Below are positions 17,331 to 25,060 of a stretch of DNA of 64,000 bases, piece by piece. How positions within the stretch are numbered: the first letter of the stretch is position 1; the number at the start of each line of letters is the position of its first letter. The DNA lies in assembly GCA_023428755.1 (NCBI GenBank), contig JAEYWX010000015.1:62001-126000 (forward strand), written 5' to 3'. The notes under the pieces are model-generated. The model was given only the letters and a program-made list of their open reading frames with translations. It ran no database searches and was not told the origin of the DNA. Source of the stretch: Bacteroidota bacterium (GTDB lineage: Bacteria > Bacteroidota > Bacteroidia > Chitinophagales > Chitinophagaceae). The position numbers and the translations under genes are program-made.

Positions 17331-17920
17331 AATTGTCCTTCGTTAAAAACGAAGCCGGTTGTATCAGAGTTTGTAGTTTTCAATACCCCGTTCACAGAAC
17401 CGGTAACAATGGAATTATACAATTTCAGATAATAGTCTTGATAGTATCTTGTATTTCCGTTCATTTCTGTAAAAAATTCATACACGTTTGCATTGCTTGT
17501 ATCTACAATACAGGGTACCATACAAAAACTGAGTTTAGGTCCGCCGGGTTGCTTGTAAAACATGGGACTGTATGCAATGCGCCATACATGATGTTGCGGC
17601 AATTTTACCCCGGGTGTAAATTTATTAAAAATACTATCCATGTAAAACTTTACAGCATCGGGATGATGAATAACAATCTGTGTTGAAAAAGGCCCGTTGC
17701 CGGCTTTGCGATACGCTTTTACCCATGCATCGGCACTGTCTTTCGAAATCATAGAACCGGGACGTTTCATTTCCAATACAGCAATACTGCCGGTATCGGT
17801 TGCTGTTGGTTGCTCTCCTGATTCATTCGCAGGCGATGTATTGCAACTGATCCAGGAAAACGACAGACTTACTAACATGAAAAGCAAAACAAAATACCGC
17901 AGTGATGTTTGTGCACGCAT
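17321..17920 (-). CDS. Hypothetical lipoprotein, first gene of the 7TM-kinase-regulator operon
   Basis: A 199-residue protein with a lipoprotein signal (VSLSFSWISC, Cys about 26) and a Ser/Thr/Glu-rich linker. The soluble domain (about 50-199) has two Cys (CMVPC) and many Tyr. I do not recognise the domain. It overlaps the 7TM gene by 10 bases, so it is very likely part of the same signalling unit, perhaps as an extracytoplasmic ligand-binding partner. An 18-base palindrome lies 62 bases upstream of its ATG. Confidence 0.75.
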   Translation of the reverse strand: MRAQTSLRYFVLLFMLVSLSFSWISCNTSPANESGEQPTATDTGSIAVLEMKRPGSMISKDSADAWVKAYRKAGNGPFSTQIVIHHPDAVKFYMDSIFNKFTPGVKLPQHHVWRIAYSPMFYKQPGGPKLSFCMVPCIVDTSNANVYEFFTEMNGNTRYYQDYYLKLYNSIVTGSVNGVLKTTNSDTTGFVFNEGQLWP

Positions 17921-17981
17921 AACAATTGTGGTTTAAGGTTGATGTTTTGGCCGTAAAATGAACCAAACAGAAATACTAACC

Positions 17982-17999
17982 TACGGGAATTTTCCCGTA
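17982..17999. promoter_or_regulatory. Palindrome upstream of the signalling operon
   Basis: TACGGGAATTTTCCCGTA has perfect 8-base arms around TT. A close relative (ACGGG-N6-CCCGT) lies at 24396-24411 before another gene set. It is a candidate regulator site, possibly for the NarL-like regulator of this operon. Confidence 0.45.
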
Positions 18000-18130
18000 T
18001 TCTTTTGCGTATTCCTCCCTGCTGTTGAAACAGCATTTCATACATCTTTGTACGGCATACCTCAACCACCACAGTAATACCAACGTTGGCCGCTGCTAAT
18101 CGTATTGTTTATTACACATGAAGTTCACCC

Positions 18131-18155
18131 GCCCCTCTTGTTGAGGGGCTTTTTT
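18131..18155 (+). terminator. Rho-independent terminator without an obvious gene
   Basis: GCCCCTCTTGTTGAGGGGC followed by TTTTTT on the plus strand. No plus-strand gene ends nearby, so it may end a small RNA from 17930-18130, or be left over. Confidence 0.65.
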
Positions 18156-18230
18156 GTGGGATCGAAAAGATTCATCAATTATTGTTCAAGATTCATTGCC
18201 TGCTACACACTCATCATTTATCTACAACCG

Positions 18231-18405
18231 CAGCCACCAGGTCAGGCCGCTCCAAGGCGACCAGACCGTAGCCATTTGGGCCACTGATAAACACAAATAC
18301 ACACAGATGAATGCCCCCACGGTCGGCACGGCGCAGCCGGTCTGTACGATAAGGAGATGAAGTTCATGGTTGATGGTTCATTGCCAGCCCTACTAATCAT
18401 TCATC
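18231..18405. repeat. Long dispersed repeat, copy 1 (about 175 bp)
   Basis: Starts CAGCCACCAGGTCAGGCCGC and includes CGGTCGGCACGGCGCAGCCG. It is closely similar, in the same orientation, to 19817-20006. Confidence 0.75.
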
Positions 18406-18412
18406 TTTCACC

Positions 18413-18470
18413 GCAGCCACAAGATGAGGCTACTCAAAGGAGGCTATACCATTACCAACATGTGGCCGGT
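18413..18470. repeat. Long dispersed repeat, degenerate partial copy 2
   Basis: GCAGCCACAAGATGAGGCTA and the following bases align with the first 55 bases of copy 1, with many changes. Confidence 0.5.
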
Positions 18471-18543
18471 ATTTGACAATTGTCCAATTAACAGAAAAGA
18501 GATAAGAAAACAGCTGTTGCAATAACAGCCGAGATGCAACTTT

Positions 18544-19731
18544 TTATTCCGGCAGATACTCCCAAAACTCATTGGCGTACGTAAGATTATTGATGTGCAG
18601 AAAAAATAATTCTTCACCTGCACTGGTATACAACATAAACTGTTTATCGCCAGGAGCAGTTGGATATTGATACGACATCGCCATCAACGCACCATCAAAC
18701 CGACGGCTTAACCGGTACATTTCACTTCCCTTGAGCATATACGCCATGTTATCCCAGCGTTGCGATGAATGTATGGCCGCAAATCTTGTTTGTGGTCCGC
18801 CTTGTAAAACACGCCACACATTGGTTGCCGGATTAAATTCAATGGTTTCATTATTAGTGGTGGGTATATAAAACATGTTGCCAATCCGGTAGGCATGCCC
18901 TTCCAGTTCGGTAGCAGCAGGTAAATCAGCAAGCCGTGTCCATGTATCCGTTTGCGGATCGTACGTCCAGCATTGTTGATTTACAGGATTGTTGTACACT
19001 TCATAGCCACCCAATACATATGCTTTGTTATTGTGCACAAACGACAGTGCATCCATTCGACCTGCCGCCGGCATCGATGCTTTTTTGGTCCATGTGTTTG
19101 TTTGCGGATCGTAACAATACAAGCTGTTGGCACCATTACCTGCACTGGCCGTTAAACCACCAAAAACATAGGCTTTGCCATTGATCACAAATGAAGCCGT
19201 ACGTGTTGCCCACTCCGGCATATCGGCTACCCGTTGCCAGGTTAATTGCTCCACATCAAACTTCCAGAAATCATCAAAGCCGATGTACACAAAACCATTG
19301 ATCGAGAACATGGTACTTGGGCGGTTTTTCTTTCCCGGATAATCGGGCAGGCGCTGAAAGGTATTTTGCGTGCCATTGGCAGGAGAAACCGTAAACGGCG
19401 ATGGCGCACAATATTTTTTTCCTTTCCACTCAACACATACCGTTCCGCTTTTTGCATTGGATGGAATAAATACTTCCAGCAATGTATCGTTGATAACAGC
19501 TACATCGCAAGGCACATCGGCAATCAATAATTTGAACTGCGTACTACTGTCGGCAGCCAGTAAATTTTTAAAGCCTTTGCCAATTACATTCACTGTACTG
19601 TTTACCCTTGCCATGGCAGGCGATACACGCAACACTTCTATTGTAGCCGACGGATCATCGTTTTTACTGCACGCAACAAGCAGCAACAGCAGTAAGGGAA
19701 AAAGGAAACTCGTTTTCATATTGGCCATCAT
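18544..19731 (-). CDS. Lipoprotein with IPT/TIG domain and kelch beta-propeller
   Basis: About 395 residues. Signal ends in LLLLLLVACSK, so it is a lipoprotein. An IPT/TIG-like Ig domain (VSPAMARVNSTVNVIGKGF) spans about 30-115 after the lipobox. It is followed by kelch repeats (GKAYVFGG, NKAYVLGG, CYDPQTNTWTKKASMP, TYDPQTDTWTRLADLP) forming a partial galactose-oxidase-like propeller. Such proteins bind glycans or proteins on the cell surface in Bacteroidota. Starts are possible at 19731, 19728 or 19719; the last gives the shortest clean signal. The gene is flanked on both sides by copies of the same 175-bp repeat. Confidence 0.85.
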   Translation of the reverse strand: MMANMKTSFLFPLLLLLLVACSKNDDPSATIEVLRVSPAMARVNSTVNVIGKGFKNLLAADSSTQFKLLIADVPCDVAVINDTLLEVFIPSNAKSGTVCVEWKGKKYCAPSPFTVSPANGTQNTFQRLPDYPGKKNRPSTMFSINGFVYIGFDDFWKFDVEQLTWQRVADMPEWATRTASFVINGKAYVFGGLTASAGNGANSLYCYDPQTNTWTKKASMPAAGRMDALSFVHNNKAYVLGGYEVYNNPVNQQCWTYDPQTDTWTRLADLPAATELEGHAYRIGNMFYIPTTNNETIEFNPATNVWRVLQGGPQTRFAAIHSSQRWDNMAYMLKGSEMYRLSRRFDGALMAMSYQYPTAPGDKQFMLYTSAGEELFFLHINNLTYANEFWEYLPE

Positions 19732-19816
19732 AAAAATGAGATTGATTATTAAAATTAATTTATTCCGGCTAAACCCTGCCAAATGAAACCAAAATCTCAA
19801 CTTTTAAAAGCTTAAT

Positions 19817-20006
19817 CAGCAACCAGGTCGGGCCGCTCCAAGGCGGCCAGACCGTAGCCATTTTGGCCGCTGATAAACACAAATGCACACTGATGAAAGC
19901 ACCAACGGTCGGCACGGCGCAGCCGGTCTGAACGATGAGGAGGAGAAGTTCATAGTTGATAGTTCATGGTTCATCGTTAGCCCCCACTCATCACTAATCA
20001 CTCATC
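19817..20006. repeat. Long dispersed repeat, copy 3 (about 190 bp)
   Basis: Matches copy 1 at 18231-18405 in order and orientation, ending in ATCACTAATCACTCATC-type words. It lies in the divergent gap between the kelch gene and hsdM. Confidence 0.75.
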
Positions 20007-20065
20007 ATTCCTTCTTGCTCATCTCCCCTTTCCTCCTTACTTTCGGCAGTAATCGTTTTTCAACT

Positions 20066-21625
20066 ATGGCCAAAGCAAAAAAGACCGAACAACAGGAACC
20101 GCTCGAAAAACAACTCTGGAAAGCAGCCGATAAACTCCGCAAGAATATTGATGCAGCCGAATACAAACACATAGCACTCGGCCTCATCTTTCTCAAATAC
20201 ATCAGCGATTCGTTTGAAGAACTATTTGAGAAACTCGCTGCAGGTAAAGGCGATTATGCCGGTGCCGATCCTGAAGACCGTGATGAGTACCGTGCCGAAA
20301 ATGTATTTTTTGTACCACCAAGTGCACGCTGGAAATATTTACAAAGCCGTGCAAAGCTTCCGGAAATAGGCAAAGATGTAGATGAAGCCATGGATGCCAT
20401 TGAACGTGATAATCCTTCGCTCAAAGGCGTGTTACCAAAAGTATATGCACGACAAAATTTAGATCCTGCAAGTTTGGGCGGACTCATTGACCTTGTAAGC
20501 AATATTGCATTGGGCGATGCAAAATCCAGAAGTGCCGATGTACTTGGTCATGTGTTTGAATATTTCCTCGGCGAGTTTGCATTGGCCGAAGGAAAAAAAG
20601 GCGGACAGTTCTATACACCACGCAGTGTGGTTGAACTGTTGGTTGAAATGCTGCAACCCTACAAAGGCCGTGTGTTCGATCCCTGTTGCGGCAGCGGTGG
20701 AATGTTTGTGCAAAGCGAAAAGTTTGTATTGCAACGCCAGGGCAAACTCAACGATATTTCTATTTACGGACAAGAGAGTAACCAAACCACCTGGCGATTA
20801 GCCAAGATGAACCTTGCCATACGGGGTATCGACAGCAGCCAGGTAAAATGGAACAGCGAAGGCAGTTTTTTAAACGATGCACATAAAGATGTAAAGGCCG
20901 ATTTTATTATTGCCAACCCGCCGTTTAATGTGAGCGACTGGAGTGGCGAACTGTTGCGTAACGATGCACGCTGGCAATACGGTGTGCCGCCTGCAGGCAA
21001 TGCCAACTTTGGCTGGCTGCAGCATTTTATTTATCACCTTGCACCCAACGGATGCGCAGGTGTGGTGCTGGCCAAAGGCTCACTCACTTCTAAAACAAGT
21101 GGCGAAGGCGATATACGCAAAGCATTGGTGGAAGCCGGCTTAATTGAATGTATTGTAAACCTGCCATCGAAACTGTTTTTAAATACACAGATACCTGCGT
21201 GTTTGTGGTTTATGCGGCGCAGCCCCTCCCCTCAAGGAAAGGCTGGGGCTGGGTCAATATTATTCATTGATGCACGCAAACTCGGCCACCTCATTAACCG
21301 CCGCACATTAGAACTTTCGCAAGAAGATATTCTACAAATAGCCGACACGTATCATCGCTGGCGTAACTCCTCCCCCTCCGGGGGAGGTTGGGAGGGGGCT
21401 ATACCCGGCTTTTGCGCCTCCGCCCCCATTGCCAAGGTAAAAGAACTCGATTATGTATTAACCCCCGGCCGCTATGTGGGCCTGCCCGATGATGATGATG
21501 CATTTGATTTTACCGAACGCTTTAGCAGCTTGCAAAAAGAACTGGAAGCACAGTTGCAGGAAGAAGATGTGTTGAATAAATTGATAGTGGAGAATTTGAA
21601 AAAGATAAAACCGGAAAATGTTTAG
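20066..21625 (+). CDS. hsdM: Type I restriction-modification DNA methyltransferase subunit (HsdM)
   Basis: A 519-residue N6-adenine methyltransferase subunit that works with HsdS and HsdR. The N-terminal helical domain starts at KQLWKAADKLRKN. Motif I is FDPCCGSGGMF (about 210) and the catalytic NPPF is in IIANPPFNVSDW (about 285). A long upstream frame (from 19883) was rejected because it runs through repeat sequence; ATG at 20066 starts MAKAKKTEQQ. Two short low-complexity inserts, SPSPQGKAGAG near 388 and SSPSGGGWEGA near 435, are encoded by palindromic repeats. They lie in the C-terminal part beyond the catalytic motifs. First gene of the locus; hsdS follows after three bases. Confidence 0.95.
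   Translation: MAKAKKTEQQEPLEKQLWKAADKLRKNIDAAEYKHIALGLIFLKYISDSFEELFEKLAAGKGDYAGADPEDRDEYRAENVFFVPPSARWKYLQSRAKLPEIGKDVDEAMDAIERDNPSLKGVLPKVYARQNLDPASLGGLIDLVSNIALGDAKSRSADVLGHVFEYFLGEFALAEGKKGGQFYTPRSVVELLVEMLQPYKGRVFDPCCGSGGMFVQSEKFVLQRQGKLNDISIYGQESNQTTWRLAKMNLAIRGIDSSQVKWNSEGSFLNDAHKDVKADFIIANPPFNVSDWSGELLRNDARWQYGVPPAGNANFGWLQHFIYHLAPNGCAGVVLAKGSLTSKTSGEGDIRKALVEAGLIECIVNLPSKLFLNTQIPACLWFMRRSPSPQGKAGAGSILFIDARKLGHLINRRTLELSQEDILQIADTYHRWRNSSPSGGGWEGAIPGFCASAPIAKVKELDYVLTPGRYVGLPDDDDAFDFTERFSSLQKELEAQLQEEDVLNKLIVENLKKIKPENV
21219..21256. repeat. In-frame repeat insert in hsdM, first
   Basis: CAGCCCCTCCCCTCAAGGAA and GGCTGGGGCTGGG. It is C/G-skewed and imperfectly palindromic, unlike the flanking codons. 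Confidence 0.6.
21367..21405. repeat. In-frame repeat insert in hsdM, second
   Basis: CCTCCCCCTCCGGGGGAGG is a near-perfect palindrome followed by TTGGGAGGGGG. It is the same family as the inserts in hsdR and fmt. Confidence 0.7.
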
Positions 21626-21628
21626 TGT

Positions 21629-22747
21629 ATGAGTGAATGGAAAGATTTTAAGTTTGGAGAGCTATTGGAAGAACCTGTTAGAAATGGTATATACAAGACA
21701 AAAGAATTCCATGGACGAGGAGTAAAGATTGTCAACATGGGTGAACTTTTTTCATATCCAAGACTAACTGATGTAGACATGCGTAAAGTTGAAATAACTG
21801 AGTCTGAAAAAAGCAAATGCCTTTTAAAAAATGGAGACTTAATTTTTGCGAGAAGATCACTAACCGCAGAAGGCGCAGGCAAGTGTTCAATTATTTACAA
21901 TATTAAAGAAGATACAACATTTGAATCCTCAATTATTAGAGCCAGAGTTAATCAGCTGTCAGCTAGTTCCGAATTTCTTTATTATTATTTTAACTCACCG
22001 TATGGGAAATACCTAATTGGAACTATTCTGAGACAAGTTGCTGTTGCGGGAATCACAGGCTCAGATCTTGTGGAACTTACTTTGCGAATACCACCCCTCC
22101 CCGAACAAAAAGCCATTGCCTCCATCCTCAGCAGTTTAGATGATAAGATTGATTTACTGCAACGGCAAAACGCCACATTGGAAGCGCTGGCTGAAACTTT
22201 GTTTCGGCAGTGGTTTGTGGAAGAGGCGAAGGAGGATTGGGAGGAAGGAACGTTAGATGATTTAGCAACTTTCTACAATGGCAAATCACGACCAAAAGAA
22301 AACGGGCACATACCTATTTATGGCGGAAATGGAATTTTAGGCTATACGGACAAATTTAATTACGCTGGTAAATCAATTATTATAGGTCGTGTGGGAGCTT
22401 ACTGCGGAAGTTTGTATTACGAAAACAAAGAGATATGGGTTTCAGACAATGCGTTACTTGTAAAACCTAAAATTGAAAGTCATACACATTACTTATACTA
22501 TTTATTAAAAACACTTGACTTAAACTCAATGGCGGAAGGTTCAAGCCATCCGCTTATTACACAAACATTGCTTAAATCTATTGATGTAACAATAGCGTCC
22601 AATGAAAGAATATTTCAATTTGATGAACAAGTAGAAAGCTTTCGAAATAAAATCAACGCCAACAATATACAAATCCGCACCCTCACCACGCTTCGTGATG
22701 TGTTGTTACCGAAGTTGATGAGTGGGGAGGTAAGGGTGGTTGTCTGA
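21629..22747 (+). CDS. hsdS: Type I restriction-modification specificity subunit (HsdS)
   Basis: A 372-residue subunit that selects the split DNA target. Target-recognition domain 1 is about 1-150 and domain 2 about 205-320. The conserved helical spacers start at PPLPEQKAIASILSSLDDKI (about 153) and at the C-terminus (IQIRTLTTLRDVLLPKLMSG). The recognition domains are AT-rich, while the spacers return to the base use of hsdM. That is the usual mark of recognition-domain exchange. It follows hsdM by three bases. The target sequence cannot be read from the protein. Confidence 0.94.
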   Translation: MSEWKDFKFGELLEEPVRNGIYKTKEFHGRGVKIVNMGELFSYPRLTDVDMRKVEITESEKSKCLLKNGDLIFARRSLTAEGAGKCSIIYNIKEDTTFESSIIRARVNQLSASSEFLYYYFNSPYGKYLIGTILRQVAVAGITGSDLVELTLRIPPLPEQKAIASILSSLDDKIDLLQRQNATLEALAETLFRQWFVEEAKEDWEEGTLDDLATFYNGKSRPKENGHIPIYGGNGILGYTDKFNYAGKSIIIGRVGAYCGSLYYENKEIWVSDNALLVKPKIESHTHYLYYLLKTLDLNSMAEGSSHPLITQTLLKSIDVTIASNERIFQFDEQVESFRNKINANNIQIRTLTTLRDVLLPKLMSGEVRVVV

Positions 22748-22827
22748 ACGGGGATTTATGGGATGAAGGGATGGACAGGAAAAATTAAATTTGTACATTA
22801 GTCTTATTAAAAAACTGCGCAGCATCT

Positions 22828-23769
22828 ATGAATTATGATATTAAAATAGTTGGTGAAGACGAAGACAGCGGTTCAATTGAATTTGACCGGCTGGCCTCGC
22901 TTGCAAAATCTACAAAAGATATTGCTACCAAAGCGCTCATGCTCCAGCTGCGTGGTTACAGCGATATTACGCCGGGCAAAGAGCTGAAAAAAGCTTTACA
23001 ACTCCATTTGCAGGATGTAGGAGGCAGCATGCAGGACGGCACTTCGTTAACCATCGATTGCAAACATTTTTCAGAAACAATTAAAGGCCTGCAATTAGAT
23101 TTTTTTAAGCCGAAAGAAGATGTGCTGCAGCTTACTCCCATGGCATTGGTTATAAAATCTTTTCATGCTGCACTTGCTACCAACAATGCAGATAGTGAAG
23201 TGGATAAACCGCTACTGCGTTCATTAATCAACTTCAAAAAGAATTTCATCAGCAACAACGAAATATTTTATCTGGCCAACAGAGGTACTGTTGCAGAAGT
23301 AAAACTTACTAAAGATGATTTTCAGAAAATTGAAGTATTGGAAGACAGCATTCCTGAAGCACAAAATGTGATAGTTAACGGAAAATTGGATGAAATTAAA
23401 ATTTCAAAAGGCCGATTAGGATTAATGACAGAAAACGGGTTGATAAACCTTGTTGTGAAGGATGATGCAAGCATTGCAGATCTTTTAGCGTTTATGGGAA
23501 AAGAAATTACCATCAAGGGCAAGGCACATTACCGGCCAAGTGGTAATCTGAGTTTTATAGAAATAAATGAATTCAACAAGCCGGGTGCAGGCGATCAGTA
23601 TTTTTCATCCGTTCCTGCAGCCAAGAGCATCGATCAGCAATTATTCCAGGAAGCAAAAACAACATTAAAAAGCAATTCGTTTGAGGCATTAAAAAGCCTG
23701 AACGGATTATTGAAAGATGAAATAAGTGATGATCAATTAAAGGAAATGCTTAAAGATGCGCATCGATGA
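22828..23769 (+). CDS. Unknown protein, putative antitoxin or partner of the PIN protein
   Basis: A 313-residue soluble protein I do not recognise. The N-terminal part (about 1-95) looks alpha/beta and contains LQLRGYSDITPGKEL. The middle is helical. About 180-255 reads like a small OB or SH3-like barrel (VNGKLDEIKISKG, IKGKAHYRPSGNLSFIEI). The C-terminus is an acidic helix. It overlaps the PIN-domain gene by 4 bases (ATGA), the usual layout of an antitoxin before its toxin, but is much longer than a VapB. It lies 80 bases after hsdS on the same strand, inside the restriction locus. Confidence 0.7.
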   Translation: MNYDIKIVGEDEDSGSIEFDRLASLAKSTKDIATKALMLQLRGYSDITPGKELKKALQLHLQDVGGSMQDGTSLTIDCKHFSETIKGLQLDFFKPKEDVLQLTPMALVIKSFHAALATNNADSEVDKPLLRSLINFKKNFISNNEIFYLANRGTVAEVKLTKDDFQKIEVLEDSIPEAQNVIVNGKLDEIKISKGRLGLMTENGLINLVVKDDASIADLLAFMGKEITIKGKAHYRPSGNLSFIEINEFNKPGAGDQYFSSVPAAKSIDQQLFQEAKTTLKSNSFEALKSLNGLLKDEISDDQLKEMLKDAHR

Positions 23770-24224
23770 AAAACATAGTTGTAGACACCTGTACAGTAAT
23801 TCATATTATAAAAGGCTCGCCTCAAGGTAGCAAATGCATTGAAGCAATTGCCCAGCTTGATGAAAGCCCGAATATTATTATTTCCGTGGCTACTAAAGCG
23901 GAGCTTGAATCTTTTAGTCGTACCAGCAAATGGGGTGAGGATAAAACCAAAAAACTCACTGTATTTTTAAACAGTGCAACAGTCATTAACATCAACGCTG
24001 CCGATAAAAAGCTGTTGGATGCTTATGTACAGATTGATGGTTATTCAAAACGAAAACTAACCGATAAGGCCGGACAGCTACTCCCCGACTCTGCCAAAAA
24101 AATGGGTAAAAATGATTTGTGGATCGCCGCTACAGCCCATGTTATTGAAGCGCCACTTATAACAACCGATGGTGACTTTGACCATTTACACGAAAAACTG
24201 CTAACGGTTATTAAGATTGTATAG
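23766..24224 (+). CDS. PIN-domain ribonuclease, VapC-like
   Basis: A 152-residue PIN protein. The four acidic active-site positions are visible: D7 (VVDTCTVI), E46 (KAELESF), D117 (KNDLWIAATA) and D135 (TTDGDFDHL). PIN toxins cut RNA with bound Mg or Mn. The start codon overlaps the stop of the 313-residue partner gene. Being placed between hsdS and hsdR suggests a guard or addiction role for the restriction locus, or independent defence by RNA cleavage. Both are inference. Confidence 0.82.
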   Translation: MKNIVVDTCTVIHIIKGSPQGSKCIEAIAQLDESPNIIISVATKAELESFSRTSKWGEDKTKKLTVFLNSATVININAADKKLLDAYVQIDGYSKRKLTDKAGQLLPDSAKKMGKNDLWIAATAHVIEAPLITTDGDFDHLHEKLLTVIKIV

Positions 24225-24393
24225 GTTTATGTCTTCCGATTGGCTAATCACAAACTATTAATTAAAAACACATCCGCACCATCCCTCTATTCCAACTATT
24301 TTTTACCAACGTTGATTAGAAAGAAACGAGAGTGGAGGTTTGAACAAGGGTTTGCAGTATGAGAGAATGAGCAGGATGGTTTTACGGGCAAGG

Positions 24394-24413
24394 GTACGGG
24401 GAAAATCCCGTTA
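24394..24413. promoter_or_regulatory. Palindrome before the 24.6-26.0 kb gene pair
   Basis: TACGGGGAAAATCCCGTTA contains ACGGG-N6-CCCGT, like the palindrome at 17982. The gap 24225-24588 has no gene. It also holds an inverted repeat TATAGTT/AACTATA at 24492-24515. Confidence 0.4.
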
Positions 24414-24588
24414 CCAGTAAATCGCATCTTAGCTATTCTTGTTACATAGATACATTTCAAAAGATTGTTTTTAGAATCAGTTCGGCATTTTTATAGTTTA
24501 GTATAACTAACTATAGCAAACACTTTTAGTGCAATGAACAGCAACCTGAGAATTGTATCTGAAATTAAATAATCAGTAAAAAAAAATT

Positions 24589-25059
24589 ATGGCTACAAGA
24601 AAAAAAGCACCCGCAAAAAAAAAGGCGGGAAAACCTCGGCCTCCAAAACCAAAAAGTAAAGAGCAGCCGCCAATCCGAATTATTGTTGAAGTAGTTGTTA
24701 GAATTGAAGGGAATAATGCGTATATCGACAATACAACATCGAAAGGTTTAAAAACATTAGCGGATGCTTTACCTTTTAATGTTGCAGGTTTTGATGAAAG
24801 CAAAATTGAAAAGGATGTGAAAGAATTTATTTTAGTCAATAGCCCCAAAAATGGAGATATTGATATTAGTGATATAGAAGATGGTCTTAAACTTAAAGAA
24901 AATTTAGATTACCAGGCTGATGACTATGATACCCTTCAACTCGATCTTGACAAATATGTTAACGACCAAAAGGATGACGAGCATGTTACAGAGGCGGATG
25001 TAACAAACAACAAAACAGTTGGTAAAATCATTGAAATGGTAAAAGAAAAATTAAATTAA
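24589..25059 (+). CDS. Unknown small protein: basic tail plus acidic, ACP-like C-terminus
   Basis: A 156-residue protein. Residues 1-28 are Lys/Ala/Pro-rich (RKKAPAKKKAGKPRPPKPK), like histone H1-type tails. About 30-80 is a small alpha/beta region (IRIIVEVVVRIEGNN). The C-terminal 80 residues are acidic, with a helix pattern and a terminal NNKTVGKIIEMVKEKL that resembles the last helix of acyl-carrier proteins. The position of the carrier Ser is not Ser (DDYDTLQ). The ACP resemblance is weak and from pattern only. It is one base ahead of a barrel protein gene, so the two are one operon. Confidence 0.65.
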   Translation: MATRKKAPAKKKAGKPRPPKPKSKEQPPIRIIVEVVVRIEGNNAYIDNTTSKGLKTLADALPFNVAGFDESKIEKDVKEFILVNSPKNGDIDISDIEDGLKLKENLDYQADDYDTLQLDLDKYVNDQKDDEHVTEADVTNNKTVGKIIEMVKEKLN

Positions 25060-25060
25060 A

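Noticed and set aside
18105..18287. Short plus-strand frame after the orphan terminator
   Set aside because: It runs through the hairpin and the dispersed repeat and has no coding pattern.
19883..20065. Upstream extension of the HsdM frame
   Set aside because: It is encoded by the long dispersed repeat and has no family similarity; ATG 20066 gives the normal N-terminus.
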